DNA from: JAJYSO01 sp964451785
GTDB lineage: Bacteria > Bacteroidota > Bacteroidia > Flavobacteriales > Flavobacteriaceae
Direction of reading: 5' to 3'
Assembly (NCBI GenBank): GCA_964451785.1
Contig: CAYVJG010000011.1
Span: forward strand, 1-64,000
DNA: 64,000 bases
Notes under the pieces: generated by a model
Told to the model about the DNA's origin: nothing
The model's input: only the letters and a program-made list of their open reading frames with translations
Database searches by the model: none
Made by a program: the position numbers and the translations under genes
In this document: positions 52,726 to 63,242 of the stretch, piece after piece
Layout: each line of letters begins with the position of its first letter
Position numbering within the stretch: position 1 is the first letter of the stretch

Positions 52726-54942
52726 TTATTCGCGGGTTACCTTATCAATTCCATCTATTTCTTTTAGGCGTTTAATAAGTTTTTTTAAGATCGTGTTGTT
52801 ATTGACCCGTAGGGCTATTTTACCTTCAAACATATTGCCTTGACTCTCAAAAGATACAGATTGCATGTTGACATGCAGGTTTTTAGAGATTTCTCTAGTG
52901 ATATCGCTGAGTAAGCCTAAATTGTCTAGTCCACTGAGTTTTAGGACGACTCTAAATTCTTCTTGCGATGAGTCAATCCATTTAGCGCGAATAATGCGAT
53001 AGGCATAATTACTCTGCAACTGAATAGCATTAGGGCAATTTGATTTGTGAACTTTTATGCCTTTATTGACTGTTAAAAATCCAAAAACATCATCACCTGG
53101 GATGGGGTTACAGCAATTCGCTAAGGTATAATTTAATTGTTCTTCATTTTCACCAAAAACAAGTTGATCGTAATTGGTTGTTATTTCTTCAGCGTGTTGT
53201 GAAACCGCTTGGGTGGGTTTGCGAATTCGGGTTTTAAACAAAGACATCAAGGCGTTGCTGCGTGTAGCGGCATACTTTTTTAAGGCGATATTGTCAATAG
53301 TGCCTATTTTAACCCGATAATAAAGATCTAAACTCGTTTGTAGGTTAAAAAACCGAATGAGTCCTTGGATAGTTTTGTCGTTAAAAGGAATTTTTTGGGC
53401 GCGTAATTTTCGGCGTAAAATTTCTTTCCCTAAATCTGCTTGTTCTTTTTTCTCGGCTTTTAAAGCTGTTTTGATTTTTGAACGAGCGCGTCCAGTATTG
53501 GCGTAATCAAGCCACTTAATGGTAGGCTTAACTTGTTCAGTAGTAATGATTTCTACCTGATCACCACTTTTGAGCGTTCTGCTTAGAGGTACTAACTTTC
53601 CATTTACTTTAGCTCCTCTGGTGTGTAAACCAATTTCTGTATGTATGCTAAAGGCGAAGTCTAATGGAGTAGAGCCTTTAGGGAGCGATTTTAAATCCCC
53701 TTGAGGAGTAAAAACAAAAATTTCTTTGGCGTAAAGATTGAGTTTAAATTGCTCAACAAAATCAACAGCGTTTGTTTCTTGATTTTCCAAGGCTTCGCGT
53801 AGGCGGTTGAGCCAGTCATCTAGATTGTCATCCTTGTTTTTGTCATCTTGATGTTTGTATTTATAATGCGCTGCATAACCGCGTTCGGCAATGTCGTGCA
53901 TACGTTCACTGCGAATTTGTACTTCAACCCAACGCCCTTTAGGTCCCATGACGGTAATGTGTAAGGCTTCATAACCGGTAGACTTAGGAGAAGAAATCCA
54001 ATCGCGCAACCGCGTAGGATTTGGACGAAAGTTGTCAGTGACTATTGAATATATTTTCCAAGCGAGAAATTTTTCAGTAGATGGATCACTTTTGTAAATA
54101 ATCCGAATGGCGAATTTGTCGTAAATCTCATCAAAAGAAATACTTTGTGCCAAGATTTTTTTGCGAATGGAATAAATCGATTTCGTACGCCCTTTGATGT
54201 AATAATCAATGTTTTCAGCGTTTAAGGCTGTCGAAATAATGCTAGAAAAGGTTTTTATGTAAGTGTTACGTTCTTCTTTAGTTTCTATTAATCGCGTTTC
54301 AATATCTTGATAAATTTCAGGTTCTGTATATTTTAACCCTAAATCCTCTAATTCAGTTTTAGTATTATACAAGCCAATCCGATGAGCAAGAGGGGCGTAT
54401 ATGTAAAGGGTTTCTGATGATTTTTGCAAGCGTTTGTATGGTGGCATAGAGTCCATAGTGCGCATATTGTGCAATCTATCAGCTAATTTTATAAGGATTA
54501 CTCTCACATCTTCGTTGAGGGTGAGTAGCATTTTTCTGAAATTTTCGGCTTGTAGCGAAACATCCTGCTCGAGGTCTATATTGCTGATTTTTGTGAGCCC
54601 ATCGACAATACGCATGATGGTTACTCCAAAATTCTTTTCAATGTCCTTAAGGGTATATTTGGTGTCTTCTACAACATCGTGTAATAAAGCAGCAGCTATA
54701 GAAGTAGCGTCTAAGCCGATTTCATCGGCCACAATTTTAGCTACAGCAATGGGGTGGAAAATATAAGCTTCTCCTGATTTACGGCGTTGCCCATTGTGGG
54801 CATCAATGGCTAAATCGAAGGCTTTGCGAATTAATTTTTTATCATTGTCGTCTAAATGGCGATAACTGACGCGCAACAAATCTTTGTACTGTTGTGCGAT
54901 TTCTTTATTTTCTTGTTGTATATATTCTTCAGATAACATCAT
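52726..54942 (-). CDS. Bifunctional (p)ppGpp synthetase/hydrolase, Rel/SpoT family
   Basis: This 738-aa enzyme makes and degrades the stringent-response alarmone. Domains in order: HD hydrolase (about 45-200, with intact FHPIA and LLHDVVEDT, His88/Asp89), synthetase (about 240-350, including KGRTKSIYSIRKK and STGYEALHI), TGS (about 400-460), a helical and zinc-finger-like region with NCCNPIPGDD, and a C-terminal ACT domain (about 660-735). Intact HD residues indicate hydrolase activity as well as synthesis. The frame is open to 55032, but that crosses a terminator; MMLSEEYIQQ at 54942 is the plausible start (54939 also possible). It heads the rel-fur-purA-ostA series. Confidence 0.93.
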   Translation of the reverse strand: MMLSEEYIQQENKEIAQQYKDLLRVSYRHLDDNDKKLIRKAFDLAIDAHNGQRRKSGEAYIFHPIAVAKIVADEIGLDATSIAAALLHDVVEDTKYTLKDIEKNFGVTIMRIVDGLTKISNIDLEQDVSLQAENFRKMLLTLNEDVRVILIKLADRLHNMRTMDSMPPYKRLQKSSETLYIYAPLAHRIGLYNTKTELEDLGLKYTEPEIYQDIETRLIETKEERNTYIKTFSSIISTALNAENIDYYIKGRTKSIYSIRKKILAQSISFDEIYDKFAIRIIYKSDPSTEKFLAWKIYSIVTDNFRPNPTRLRDWISSPKSTGYEALHITVMGPKGRWVEVQIRSERMHDIAERGYAAHYKYKHQDDKNKDDNLDDWLNRLREALENQETNAVDFVEQFKLNLYAKEIFVFTPQGDLKSLPKGSTPLDFAFSIHTEIGLHTRGAKVNGKLVPLSRTLKSGDQVEIITTEQVKPTIKWLDYANTGRARSKIKTALKAEKKEQADLGKEILRRKLRAQKIPFNDKTIQGLIRFFNLQTSLDLYYRVKIGTIDNIALKKYAATRSNALMSLFKTRIRKPTQAVSQHAEEITTNYDQLVFGENEEQLNYTLANCCNPIPGDDVFGFLTVNKGIKVHKSNCPNAIQLQSNYAYRIIRAKWIDSSQEEFRVVLKLSGLDNLGLLSDITREISKNLHVNMQSVSFESQGNMFEGKIALRVNNNTILKKLIKRLKEIDGIDKVTRE

Positions 54943-55014
54943 ACTACTAAGATAAGCATTATTCTTATTGTAAAAATAATTTTTTTGCTTCAGATGTGAT
55001 TTTTTAGAACTCCA

Positions 55015-55048
55015 TAAAAAAAGGCCACTCAAATGAGTAGCCTTTTTT
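55015..55048 (-). terminator. Terminator after ompA
   Basis: Arms AAAAAAGGCCACTCA and TGAGTAGCCTTTTTT pair with one mismatch. It lies about 37 bp past the OmpA stop codon on the minus strand and ahead of the rel start, separating the transcripts. Confidence 0.88.
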
Positions 55049-55084
55049 AAACACTGATGTGTATTTAATATAAGGTTGAAATAA

Positions 55085-56353
55085 TTATTTCAATTTAAAA
55101 GTAACACGACGTACCATTTGACGAGCATCTTTAGATCCTTTGTCAACTGATGTGTCTTCACCGTTTCCTTTAACTTCTAAACGACCTTCATCGATGCCGT
55201 TAGCAACCAAAATAGATTTTACTTTTTCTGCACGTTTCACAGATAATTTTTGGTTGTAGTCAGGGTTACCAATTTCGTCAGCATAGCCTATGATTTCAGC
55301 GTTAGCTGAAGGGTTTTGAGTCATGTAAATAACCAAGTAGTTGATAGCTTGTAAAGAATAAATCTCAGGTTGGTCACTGTCAAATTTGAAATAAACATTA
55401 ACATAACCATTGTTGATTAATTCTTCGATTGTTCCGTTGCTAGAACCAGAGTCACCATAACGAGCATCTAAAGCATCTTCTAACTCATCAGGAATGTTGT
55501 TATTGTTCTGGTCTACCACACGACCGTGGTTATCAACAGCTAATCCAGCAGGAGTGTTAGCTTCTTTGTCTAAGTAATCAGGTACACCATCGCGATCAGT
55601 ATCTTGAAGGTCTCCTTTAATTTTGTCAACATCTTCAGTTAACTGAGCCACTTGATCATAGATAGGGTCATCGTTAGCACCATACCAGTCAGCGTGTTTT
55701 TCAGCTTTACCAAATGAGTAAGCTATACCGATAGATCCGTTTAAGTAATATCCGTTAAATCCACGAGTGTTAGAAGGTCCAGAGCCATCAAAAGTATGAT
55801 CTTGTCTAAAGTTACCAAAAATTGATGCATCTAATGATAAAGTGAAATGGTTGCTCAAGCGAACTTGCGGTGTAATACCAGCCACAATAAAGCCCATTGG
55901 GTCATCACCATAATCATATGGATCTTCAGAAGACATAGAAGCAAAACCAGCACCAGCATGTCCTAGAACATTAAAAGTGTTAGTCCATTCTCTAAAACCT
56001 AAAACTGTACCGAGGTTTACAACACCTTCTAATTGTCCACGCATAATTTGACTTTCAAACGGGTTAGTACCGTCAGCGTTTTCAAAGTGGTTATAGCCAG
56101 CACTTAATTTCAAACCGAATTTGTCATTAATCATGTAACGAACACCTAAATCAGCTTGCCAAAAGTCAGGACTTTCAGTAGCAAATCCTGAAGCCATTGG
56201 GCGAGCAGGTTTAGTCATACCGCCTTGGAGTTCAATTGACCAGTGGTTGTAGTTGTTGTATTCATTGTTGTCAACTTTACTAGAACCGTCGTCTTGTGCT
56301 TGCGCAACATATCCAATAGATAATAACGCAAAAAATAGAGATAACTTTCTCAT
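55085..56353 (-). CDS. OmpA-family outer-membrane protein
   Basis: This 422-aa protein has a signal peptide (residues 1-19, ending AQAQ), an N-terminal eight-stranded barrel (about 28-210), calcium-binding thrombospondin-type-3 repeats (DTDRDGVPDYLDKEA ... DQNNNNIPDELED, about 250-300) and a C-terminal OmpA domain (about 320-422). In the OmpA domain, AEIIGYADEIGNPDYNQKLSVKRAEKV carries the peptidoglycan-binding Asp and Arg. It anchors the outer membrane to the cell wall. It is monocistronic, with a TATATTTG box on the minus strand at 56401-56394 and a terminator behind it. Confidence 0.92.
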   Translation of the reverse strand: MRKLSLFFALLSIGYVAQAQDDGSSKVDNNEYNNYNHWSIELQGGMTKPARPMASGFATESPDFWQADLGVRYMINDKFGLKLSAGYNHFENADGTNPFESQIMRGQLEGVVNLGTVLGFREWTNTFNVLGHAGAGFASMSSEDPYDYGDDPMGFIVAGITPQVRLSNHFTLSLDASIFGNFRQDHTFDGSGPSNTRGFNGYYLNGSIGIAYSFGKAEKHADWYGANDDPIYDQVAQLTEDVDKIKGDLQDTDRDGVPDYLDKEANTPAGLAVDNHGRVVDQNNNNIPDELEDALDARYGDSGSSNGTIEELINNGYVNVYFKFDSDQPEIYSLQAINYLVIYMTQNPSANAEIIGYADEIGNPDYNQKLSVKRAEKVKSILVANGIDEGRLEVKGNGEDTSVDKGSKDARQMVRRVTFKLK

Positions 56354-56853
56354 AATAGATAATTATTAATGTGTTTTACACAAAAGGTTTAGGCAAATAT
56401 ACAATACTTTATGTTTAGATGAAAAAATAAGTCGATTTTTTGACGATTCTTTCTCAATTCACCCTAAATGGATAAAAAATAAACAGGCTATTTACGGTAC
56501 CTTTTATTGTTTTCTGTAACTAAATTATAAATTTTATTCTAATTTCAAGCAGAAATTAGTAAATATTTACGGGCTTAATGAGTATTATTAATTTTAAATT
56601 TTAATAAATAACCGTATAAATAATTGATAATTACTGAGTTATAAGATTTTTTTGAGTTTTTAAATTAAACGGGTTTGTTGGTGATTTTTGAAGCTACTTG
56701 AAGAATACAGACTTTCAGCGGTTTATACATTCTTAATAATCTAATCATTTTCTATGCTTCTCTAATTTATTATATTTGCGGTTCATTCATTTTTTATATT
56801 ATTAAGGAATATATACCTTATATATATAGGTCATACTATTAAAATATTTATCT
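56354..56853. other. 500-bp divergent intergenic region, no gene seen
   Basis: This very AT-rich gap separates the divergent ompA and isocitrate dehydrogenase genes. I see no ORF or RNA gene. It contains one -7-like box for each side: TATATTTG on the minus strand (56401-56394) for ompA and TATATTTG at 56771-56778 for the dehydrogenase. Neither has a well-placed TTG. The roughly 70-nt leader of the dehydrogenase is nearly all A and T. Confidence 0.6.
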
Positions 56854-59082
56854 ATGAGCGTAAATCCTAAGATTACTTATACCAAGACTGATGAAGCTCC
56901 AGCTTTGGCTACGCATTCATTTTTACCAATGGTAAAAGCTTTTACAAAATCATCAAACATTGATATCGAGCTAAAAGATATTTCTTTAGCTGCGCGTGTA
57001 TTGGCTAAATTTCCAGAAGTGCTTTCAGCCGAACAACAAACCCCTGATGCATTAGCTGAATTGGGTGAGTTGGTAAAGCAACCTGAAGCTAACTTGATCA
57101 AACTGCCTAACATCAGTGCCTCAATGCCGCAATTACTCAATACGATTAAAGAATTGCAAGTTAAAGGCTTTGCGCTTCCTGATTATCCTTCAACCCCTAA
57201 AACTGATGAAGAAAAATCTGTCAAATCTCGTTATGACAAAGTAAAAGGGAGTGCTGTAAACCCTGTTATTCGCGAAGGAAATTCTGACCGTCGTGCACCT
57301 CAAGCGGTTAAAAACTTTGTGAAAAAGCATCCGCATTCTATGGGAGCTTGGTCTAGTGATTCACAAACAAGTGTGTCAACCATGTCTGCTGATGATTTTC
57401 ACCACAATGAAAAGTCAGTGACCGTTGATGAAGCTTGTACCGTAACTATTCAGTTTACCGATAAAGCAGGTCAAACTACAATTCTTAAAGAAGGCTTAGA
57501 CTTGTTGAAAGGAGAAGTTATTGATGGTACATTTATTAGTAAAAAAGCATTAAAAACCTTTTTAGCTCAAGAAATTGCTGAAGCTAAAGCTAAAGGTATT
57601 CTCTTTTCATTACACATGAAAGCAACTATGATGAAGGTGTCCGATCCTATCATTTTTGCGCATGCTGTTGAAGTGTACTTTGAAGAGGTTTATACAAAAT
57701 ATGCAGCTGATTTAAAAGCTTGTGGCGCTGATGCAACTAGCGGTTTTGGTGCTGTTTTAGCGGCTGTTGAAACCTTGCCTGCTGATAAAGCAGCAGAAAT
57801 TAAGGCTGCTTTTAACGCTGTACTCGAAACTAGTGCAGATTTAGCTATGGTTAATTCTGATGAAGGCATTACAAACTTACACGTGCCAAGTGATGTGATT
57901 ATCGATGCTTCAATGCCGGCTATGATTCGCAACTCTGGTAAAATGTGGGATGCTAAAGGAGACACGCGTGATACTATTGCAGTAATTCCTGACAGTAGCT
58001 ATGCCGGTATTTATGATGCAACCGTTGAATTTTGTAAACAAAACGGCGCTTTTGATCCAACAACAATGGGAACTGTTCAAAATGTTGGTTTGATGGCTCA
58101 AAAAGCTGAAGAATATGGTTCACATGATAAAACTTTTGAATTAAAAGCTGATGGTAAAGTAGAGATTGTTAACGCTACTACAGGTGCCGTACTTATAGCT
58201 CATGATGTAGAAGAAGGGGATATCTGGAGAGCTTGCCAAACTAAAGATGCGCCAGTACACAACTGGGTACAATTGGCGGTTAAGCGTGCTTCTGAAACAC
58301 AATGGCCTGCAATTTTCTGGTTAAATAAAGAACGCGCCCACGATGCTGAGTTGATCAAAAAAGTAAATGCTTATTTGGCCGAAGAGCAAACTGAAGGTCT
58401 CGATATCCGTATCATGAACCCGGTTGAAGCCACTAACTTCTCGCTTGAACGCGCTAAAAAAGGTGAAAATACAATTTCTGTAACCGGAAATGTGTTACGC
58501 GATTACTTGACTGATTTATTCCCAATTCTCGAATTAGGAACTAGTGCCAAAATGTTGTCAATTGTACCATTGATGAACGGCGGTGGCTTGTTTGAAACTG
58601 GTGCCGGTGGTTCTGCGCCTAAACACGTTCAACAATTTGTAAAAGAAAATCACTTGCGTTGGGATTCTTTAGGTGAGTTTTTAGCCTTGGCTGTGTCTTT
58701 AGAGCACTTAGGTAAAACTTGTGATAACGCTAAAGCCTTAGTGTTAGCAAAAACACTCGATGCCGCTACTGATAAATTCTTAGACAATCAAAAATCACCG
58801 TCTCGTAAGGTAGGCGAACTCGATAATCGCGGAAGCCATTTCTATTTGGTTACGTATTGGGCTGAAGCTTTAGCTGCTCAAGATGAAGATGCTGACCTTA
58901 AAGCTGAATTTACTCCGATTGCTAAACAATTAGCTGATAATGAAGCTGAAATTGTCGATGAATTGAATGCTGTTCAAGGTAAAGCTGTTGACTTGAAAGG
59001 CTATTACCTGCCTAATGACGAATTGGTTTACGCACAAATGCGTCCAAGTCAAACTTTAAATGCTATCGTTGAAAGTTTGTAA
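56854..59082 (+). CDS. icd: NADP-dependent isocitrate dehydrogenase, monomeric type
   Basis: This 742-aa TCA enzyme decarboxylates isocitrate to 2-oxoglutarate with NADP. The large single-chain form is diagnosed by length (about 740 aa) and by characteristic segments [22 protein letters not shown] (about 125-146), VDEACTVTI, and [22 protein letters not shown] in the C-terminal third. It is unrelated in sequence to the dimeric enzyme. It has its own leader and a strong terminator. The upstream step, aconitase, is at 25251. The antisense ORFs here are shadows. Confidence 0.95.
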   Translation: MSVNPKITYTKTDEAPALATHSFLPMVKAFTKSSNIDIELKDISLAARVLAKFPEVLSAEQQTPDALAELGELVKQPEANLIKLPNISASMPQLLNTIKELQVKGFALPDYPSTPKTDEEKSVKSRYDKVKGSAVNPVIREGNSDRRAPQAVKNFVKKHPHSMGAWSSDSQTSVSTMSADDFHHNEKSVTVDEACTVTIQFTDKAGQTTILKEGLDLLKGEVIDGTFISKKALKTFLAQEIAEAKAKGILFSLHMKATMMKVSDPIIFAHAVEVYFEEVYTKYAADLKACGADATSGFGAVLAAVETLPADKAAEIKAAFNAVLETSADLAMVNSDEGITNLHVPSDVIIDASMPAMIRNSGKMWDAKGDTRDTIAVIPDSSYAGIYDATVEFCKQNGAFDPTTMGTVQNVGLMAQKAEEYGSHDKTFELKADGKVEIVNATTGAVLIAHDVEEGDIWRACQTKDAPVHNWVQLAVKRASETQWPAIFWLNKERAHDAELIKKVNAYLAEEQTEGLDIRIMNPVEATNFSLERAKKGENTISVTGNVLRDYLTDLFPILELGTSAKMLSIVPLMNGGGLFETGAGGSAPKHVQQFVKENHLRWDSLGEFLALAVSLEHLGKTCDNAKALVLAKTLDAATDKFLDNQKSPSRKVGELDNRGSHFYLVTYWAEALAAQDEDADLKAEFTPIAKQLADNEAEIVDELNAVQGKAVDLKGYYLPNDELVYAQMRPSQTLNAIVESL

Positions 59083-59109
59083 ACTTTAACGATAGATTTA
59101 TAACTTAAT

Positions 59110-59156
59110 AAAAATCCTCATGCCTATCTAAATGTTGATAGATATGAGGATTTTTT
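59110..59156 (+). terminator. Terminator after isocitrate dehydrogenase
   Basis: Arms AAAATCCTCAT and ATGAGGATTTTTT with an inner CTATC/GATAG stem lie about 28 bp past the stop codon. The A-run on the left may let it serve the convergent hisC as well. Confidence 0.88.
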
Positions 59157-59191
59157 AGTATAAATAATTAAGCAGTTTTAGTTTTGAACTT

Positions 59192-60220
59192 TTAGGCTAA
59201 TGCGGTTAAAGCCTCAAACAATTTGATATTCTCCTCAGGAGAACCAGTTGTAATGCGCAAGCAATTTTTGCGTACCCTGTCTTGATTGCGCACAATGATG
59301 TTGTGAGCGATTAAGTCTTGATAAAGTTGAGGACCATTATAAGCTTCAACAAACATAAAATTTGTATCTGAAGGATAAACCTTTTTGATGAGCGGAGAGT
59401 TTTCTAAAGCAGTAACAACTTTCTTTTTCTCCTCTAAAATGGCGTTGAGGTGTGTTTTAAACAAAGCGACATCATCTAATGTTTTTAACGCGTATTCTTG
59501 ATTGATGGCACTGATGTTATAAGGCGTTTTGACTTTGTTATAAAAGTGCACCAGCTCAGGACTCATCAAAGCCATGCCTAATCTGCCACCAGCTAATCCC
59601 CAGGCTTTACTGAGTGTTTGTAAAATAACCAAGTTGGGATACTGATCGAGTTTTGAACTGTATGAAGCCTGTTCACTAAAGTCGATGTAGGCTTCATCTA
59701 ATACCACAATACCTTTAAATCTGTTTAAAATGTAATCGATGTCTTCAGTGTGCATCAGATTTCCCGTTGGATTATTAGGCGAACAGATAAAAATCACTTT
59801 TAAATCAGGATTGTTTAAGTGTGGTTCTAAGTCTTGGCGATTGATTTGGAAGTTTTCAGTCAGTGGAACTTTAATCAAATCAACGGCATTGATATTGGCC
59901 GCCACATCATACATTAAAAACGAAGGTGGAAAGCTGAGGGCTTTGTCTTTTCCGGGTTCACAAAAAATGCGATAAGTCAAATCGACAATGCCATCGCTAC
60001 CATTGCCTAGAAAAATTTGTTCAGGGCGCACTGATTTAACACTGGCGAGTTTAGCTTTCAGTTCGAGTTGAAATGGATCCGGATAGCGGTTGTACTGTCC
60101 ATAAGGATTTTCATTGGCATCTAATAAAATCCCTGAACCTTTAAATTCAGAGCGGGCGCTAGAATAAGGAACTAATTTTTTAATGTTTTCTCTCACGAGA
60201 TCTTCAAGGGTAAGTGTCAT
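59192..60220 (-). CDS. hisC: Histidinol-phosphate aminotransferase
   Basis: This 342-aa class I/II PLP aminotransferase carries out the seventh step of histidine synthesis. Motifs: the ENPYG start (37-41), CSPNNPTGN (146-154), VVLDEAYIDF with Asp175 and Tyr178, and the PLP lysine Lys205 in LSKAWGLAGGRLG. Overall fit to HisC is good, but no other histidine genes are near. A related aromatic or broad-specificity aminotransferase is possible. It begins 9 bp after the M1 peptidase stop and is co-transcribed with it. Confidence 0.85.
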   Translation of the reverse strand: MTLTLEDLVRENIKKLVPYSSARSEFKGSGILLDANENPYGQYNRYPDPFQLELKAKLASVKSVRPEQIFLGNGSDGIVDLTYRIFCEPGKDKALSFPPSFLMYDVAANINAVDLIKVPLTENFQINRQDLEPHLNNPDLKVIFICSPNNPTGNLMHTEDIDYILNRFKGIVVLDEAYIDFSEQASYSSKLDQYPNLVILQTLSKAWGLAGGRLGMALMSPELVHFYNKVKTPYNISAINQEYALKTLDDVALFKTHLNAILEEKKKVVTALENSPLIKKVYPSDTNFMFVEAYNGPQLYQDLIAHNIIVRNQDRVRKNCLRITTGSPEENIKLFEALTALA

Positions 60221-60229
60221 AAGTATAAG

Positions 60230-62326
60230 TTATTTTTTTGGTTGTAAAGCAGATTGCAAAATCTGTTGTTGTTTTGAGTTTAAGGTGGGCAGCAGGGCCT
60301 CCAAAGCTGTTTTTTGTTGTGCGTCTTTAACTAGGGCAGCTAACAATTGCTTGGCAAAACTGCGAAATTGCCATACGGGGTGCGTGCAGGCCTCTAAAAG
60401 GTCTTTGTAGTTTTGAGGGGTAAAACTCGCAATTTGATAGAGGTGTGCAAATGCATTTTGCCGGATGGTATAATCGTATTTTGGAAGTGTATATTGTGAT
60501 AATTCACGATAATAATCACTTTTTTGAGCTGAATGATAATCAGGTGTTACTAAACTTAAAGTCAACCACAATAAACGCATATTCTTATTGTAAAAACCTT
60601 GCGTATGTTGTAGCTGGTTGAGGTATTTGCTGCGTTCGTTAGGGAAATTTTTCCACAATGTCATCAAGGCCAATTCTTGAGTCAAATAAGAAGGGTCGTT
60701 TAATAGCTGTTCAAATTCAGTTTTAAGTGCTAAAGGAATTTCTTGAAGAGACTCGGCGATAGCTTGCCGCACCAAGGTGTTATTTGAATTAAACGCTTTT
60801 TTATATAAAACTAAACGGGTAGAAGAAACGGGAGCAGTAGCTAATTGGTGAACCACTTCTTGACCTAAATACACATTGACAGGAAAACTTAGATAATCGG
60901 AAAAAAGCTCATTTTTATCGGATAAAGGATAAGTTTGTAAGGCTTTAAGCGTCATAAATTTCTTTATAAATGGCGAAGTTTTTAGTAAACCGAGCGCTTG
61001 TTGAGCTTGAAAAGCAGATTGATTGAGCCAATTGTTGACAAATTCTGTCAAATCTTTCTGACTCACATCTTCCATGACGGCTATAAAATCAGCAGTAGAA
61101 ACATTTTGATAGGCATAGGCATTTAAATAAGATTGAATACCTTTTTTAAAAATGGCATCTCCTAATTTTTGACGGAGTACAACTAATGCCCAAGCACCTT
61201 TTTGATAAAAGGTAAGCGAATTGGCTTTAGGGTTAGTTAAGGCTTCACCTTGACCTTTGTCACTACGTGCTTTGAGCTGCTGTGCCGATTCAAATAATTT
61301 AAAATAGAAATAATCATCACCAAAAATTTCACGTTCCGCTAATAGTGCATAGTAAGTAGCAAAGCCTTCTTGTAGCCAATGACTGCGCGAATCGGTTTCG
61401 GTGATATAATCGCCAAACCACTGGTGAGCGAGCTCATGTGCGTTGACACTGATGTAATTCCGATCGATGAATCCGATAGAATCAGTCATCAGATTCTCAG
61501 CAAAAATGGTAGCTGTCGTATTTTCCATTCCGGCGTATAAAAAATCGCGAACAGGAATCTGCTTGTAGTTTTTCCACGGATAGGCCACGCCAATTTCTTG
61601 TTCTAAGAAGTCAAAAATACGTGTGCTGTAGCGGTAAGTTGGTTCTACTTTTGTTGAATCTTTAGGAAGATAATACAACTCAATAGGTGTACCTTGACTG
61701 CTAAAACGGATGTCCTTTTTGAAGTTACCAACGGTTAAAGCTACCAAATAGCTGCTCATAGGATGTTGCATTTTGTAATGCCAAACCATGTGATTCCCTT
61801 TTGACTTCGAGCTGATCAACTCACCATTGCTAATAGCTGTAAATCCTTGTGGAACTTTATAAGTTAAATCAAAGGTAATTTTGTCGGTTTTGTCATCTAA
61901 ACTCGGCAACCAATACGAGGTGTAATGCCCTTGACCTTGCGACCAGACTTGTGGATAATCACTTCCATTATTCCAGCCTACAAAATACAGTGATTTTTTA
62001 GGGTGAGTAACGCTGTAAGTAAAGCTGACGGTATAGGTTTTATGAGCTTTAAAATCACCTATAAACCAAATTTTTTGATTTGTAACACTGAGGTTTATAG
62101 CAGATGAAGTACTCTGTTTTAATTGAGCAGAAACATTTTTAGCGTCTAAAAAAACAGAATCTGTAGCAACTTGCGGTTGAAAGCTCACCGTGATGTGGCC
62201 TTCAACTTTTTCTTCTTTAGGAAAGATGCTAAGTTCAGCTTGAAGGGTTTTAAAATCTACAGGTTGTGTTTGTGCAAAACTCAGTAGGCTGATAAAACAT
62301 AAAATGCCGGTAAGACAGAATTTCAT
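60230..62326 (-). CDS. M1-family zinc aminopeptidase, secreted
   Basis: This 698-aa exported metallopeptidase has a signal peptide (residues 1-19, ending SFAQ) and an N-terminal beta domain (about 22-200). The M1 catalytic domain has the exopeptidase motif GMEN (266-269) and zinc site HELAH with second ligand Glu320 (His297, Glu298, His301, LQEGFA). The C-terminal half (about 440-698) is a helical, HEAT-like region as in other M1 enzymes. It trims N-terminal residues from peptides outside the cytoplasm. It is the first gene of a two-gene unit with hisC. Confidence 0.92.
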   Translation of the reverse strand: MKFCLTGILCFISLLSFAQTQPVDFKTLQAELSIFPKEEKVEGHITVSFQPQVATDSVFLDAKNVSAQLKQSTSSAINLSVTNQKIWFIGDFKAHKTYTVSFTYSVTHPKKSLYFVGWNNGSDYPQVWSQGQGHYTSYWLPSLDDKTDKITFDLTYKVPQGFTAISNGELISSKSKGNHMVWHYKMQHPMSSYLVALTVGNFKKDIRFSSQGTPIELYYLPKDSTKVEPTYRYSTRIFDFLEQEIGVAYPWKNYKQIPVRDFLYAGMENTTATIFAENLMTDSIGFIDRNYISVNAHELAHQWFGDYITETDSRSHWLQEGFATYYALLAEREIFGDDYFYFKLFESAQQLKARSDKGQGEALTNPKANSLTFYQKGAWALVVLRQKLGDAIFKKGIQSYLNAYAYQNVSTADFIAVMEDVSQKDLTEFVNNWLNQSAFQAQQALGLLKTSPFIKKFMTLKALQTYPLSDKNELFSDYLSFPVNVYLGQEVVHQLATAPVSSTRLVLYKKAFNSNNTLVRQAIAESLQEIPLALKTEFEQLLNDPSYLTQELALMTLWKNFPNERSKYLNQLQHTQGFYNKNMRLLWLTLSLVTPDYHSAQKSDYYRELSQYTLPKYDYTIRQNAFAHLYQIASFTPQNYKDLLEACTHPVWQFRSFAKQLLAALVKDAQQKTALEALLPTLNSKQQQILQSALQPKK

Positions 62327-62459
62327 AGTACAAATTTGGGCTTGAGCAATTTACGAATTCTACCGCATTCATAAAAAATTGAAAGGAGATAAATTCAAAA
62401 AAAAGCTGATTTGGAAAGATGAGTTTAGCAGCGAATATGTATTTTAGTACAACTTCAAA

Positions 62460-63224
62460 TTGAACATTGTGAAAACACTATTGACCATAGGAGCAAAAAC
62501 CTATACTGCTGATTTAACCAAGCCTATTGATTTGTCTTTACCTTTACAAGGCAACGCGCAAAATCCACAAGCCTGGTATTTAGGTGAGCCGGTTATTGCG
62601 CCAGTAACCAATGGTAATTGGATAGGAAAAGTGTCTGAAGGGGCCTCTGTTAACTTTAACAGCATCCAATTTAGTCCACATGCCCATGCTACACATACTG
62701 AAAGTTATGGACATATTTCAACTGAATTTTACAGTATTTCAGAAGCCCTGACAAGCTTTTTCTTTTCGGCTCGCGTGTTGACTGTCAAACCAGAAGTTGT
62801 TGAAAATGATAAAGTGTTACCGTTGTCGGCTTTTGCATCAGCCCTGAAAACAGGTGAGGTAGAAGCTCTGGTTATTCGCAGTTTACCTAACGAAAATGAC
62901 AAAAAGCACAAACATTACGACCATAGTAATTGGCCGTATATCCCCGTTGAAGCTATGCAATTTATTCGCGAAGTAGGTATTAAACACTTGCTGATTGACT
63001 TGCCTTCTGTAGATAAAGAAGAAGGCGATGTGGTAGGGCATCGCAGCTTTTGGAATTATCCTGAATCACCCCGAAAAGAAGCGACTATTACCGAATTGAT
63101 TTATGTGCCTAACAGTGTGAAAGACGGTTTGTACTTGCTCAATTTGCAAGCGGCTAATTTTAAAAACGATGCCGCTCCCAGTAGGCCGATCTTATTTCCT
63201 TTAACGAAAGTAGATTCATTTTAA
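62460..63224 (+). CDS. Cyclase/kynurenine-formamidase-like metal hydrolase
   Basis: This protein of about 252-254 aa belongs to the cyclase family (kynurenine formamidase fold). The metal-binding motif HAHATHTESYGH (about 76-87) replaces the usual HxGTHxDxPxH pattern with a variant, so the substrate may differ; a second conserved Asp/His region lies around 150-195. No ATG is available: the frame opens after a stop at 62445 and its only upstream starts are TTG at 62460 and GTG at 62469. GTG gives MKTLLTIGAKTY, a more natural N-terminus. It is 18 bp from the acetyltransferase gene and probably in the same transcript. Confidence 0.8.
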   Translation: MNIVKTLLTIGAKTYTADLTKPIDLSLPLQGNAQNPQAWYLGEPVIAPVTNGNWIGKVSEGASVNFNSIQFSPHAHATHTESYGHISTEFYSISEALTSFFFSARVLTVKPEVVENDKVLPLSAFASALKTGEVEALVIRSLPNENDKKHKHYDHSNWPYIPVEAMQFIREVGIKHLLIDLPSVDKEEGDVVGHRSFWNYPESPRKEATITELIYVPNSVKDGLYLLNLQAANFKNDAAPSRPILFPLTKVDSF

Positions 63225-63242
63225 CCCAACTCAACTTAGATT

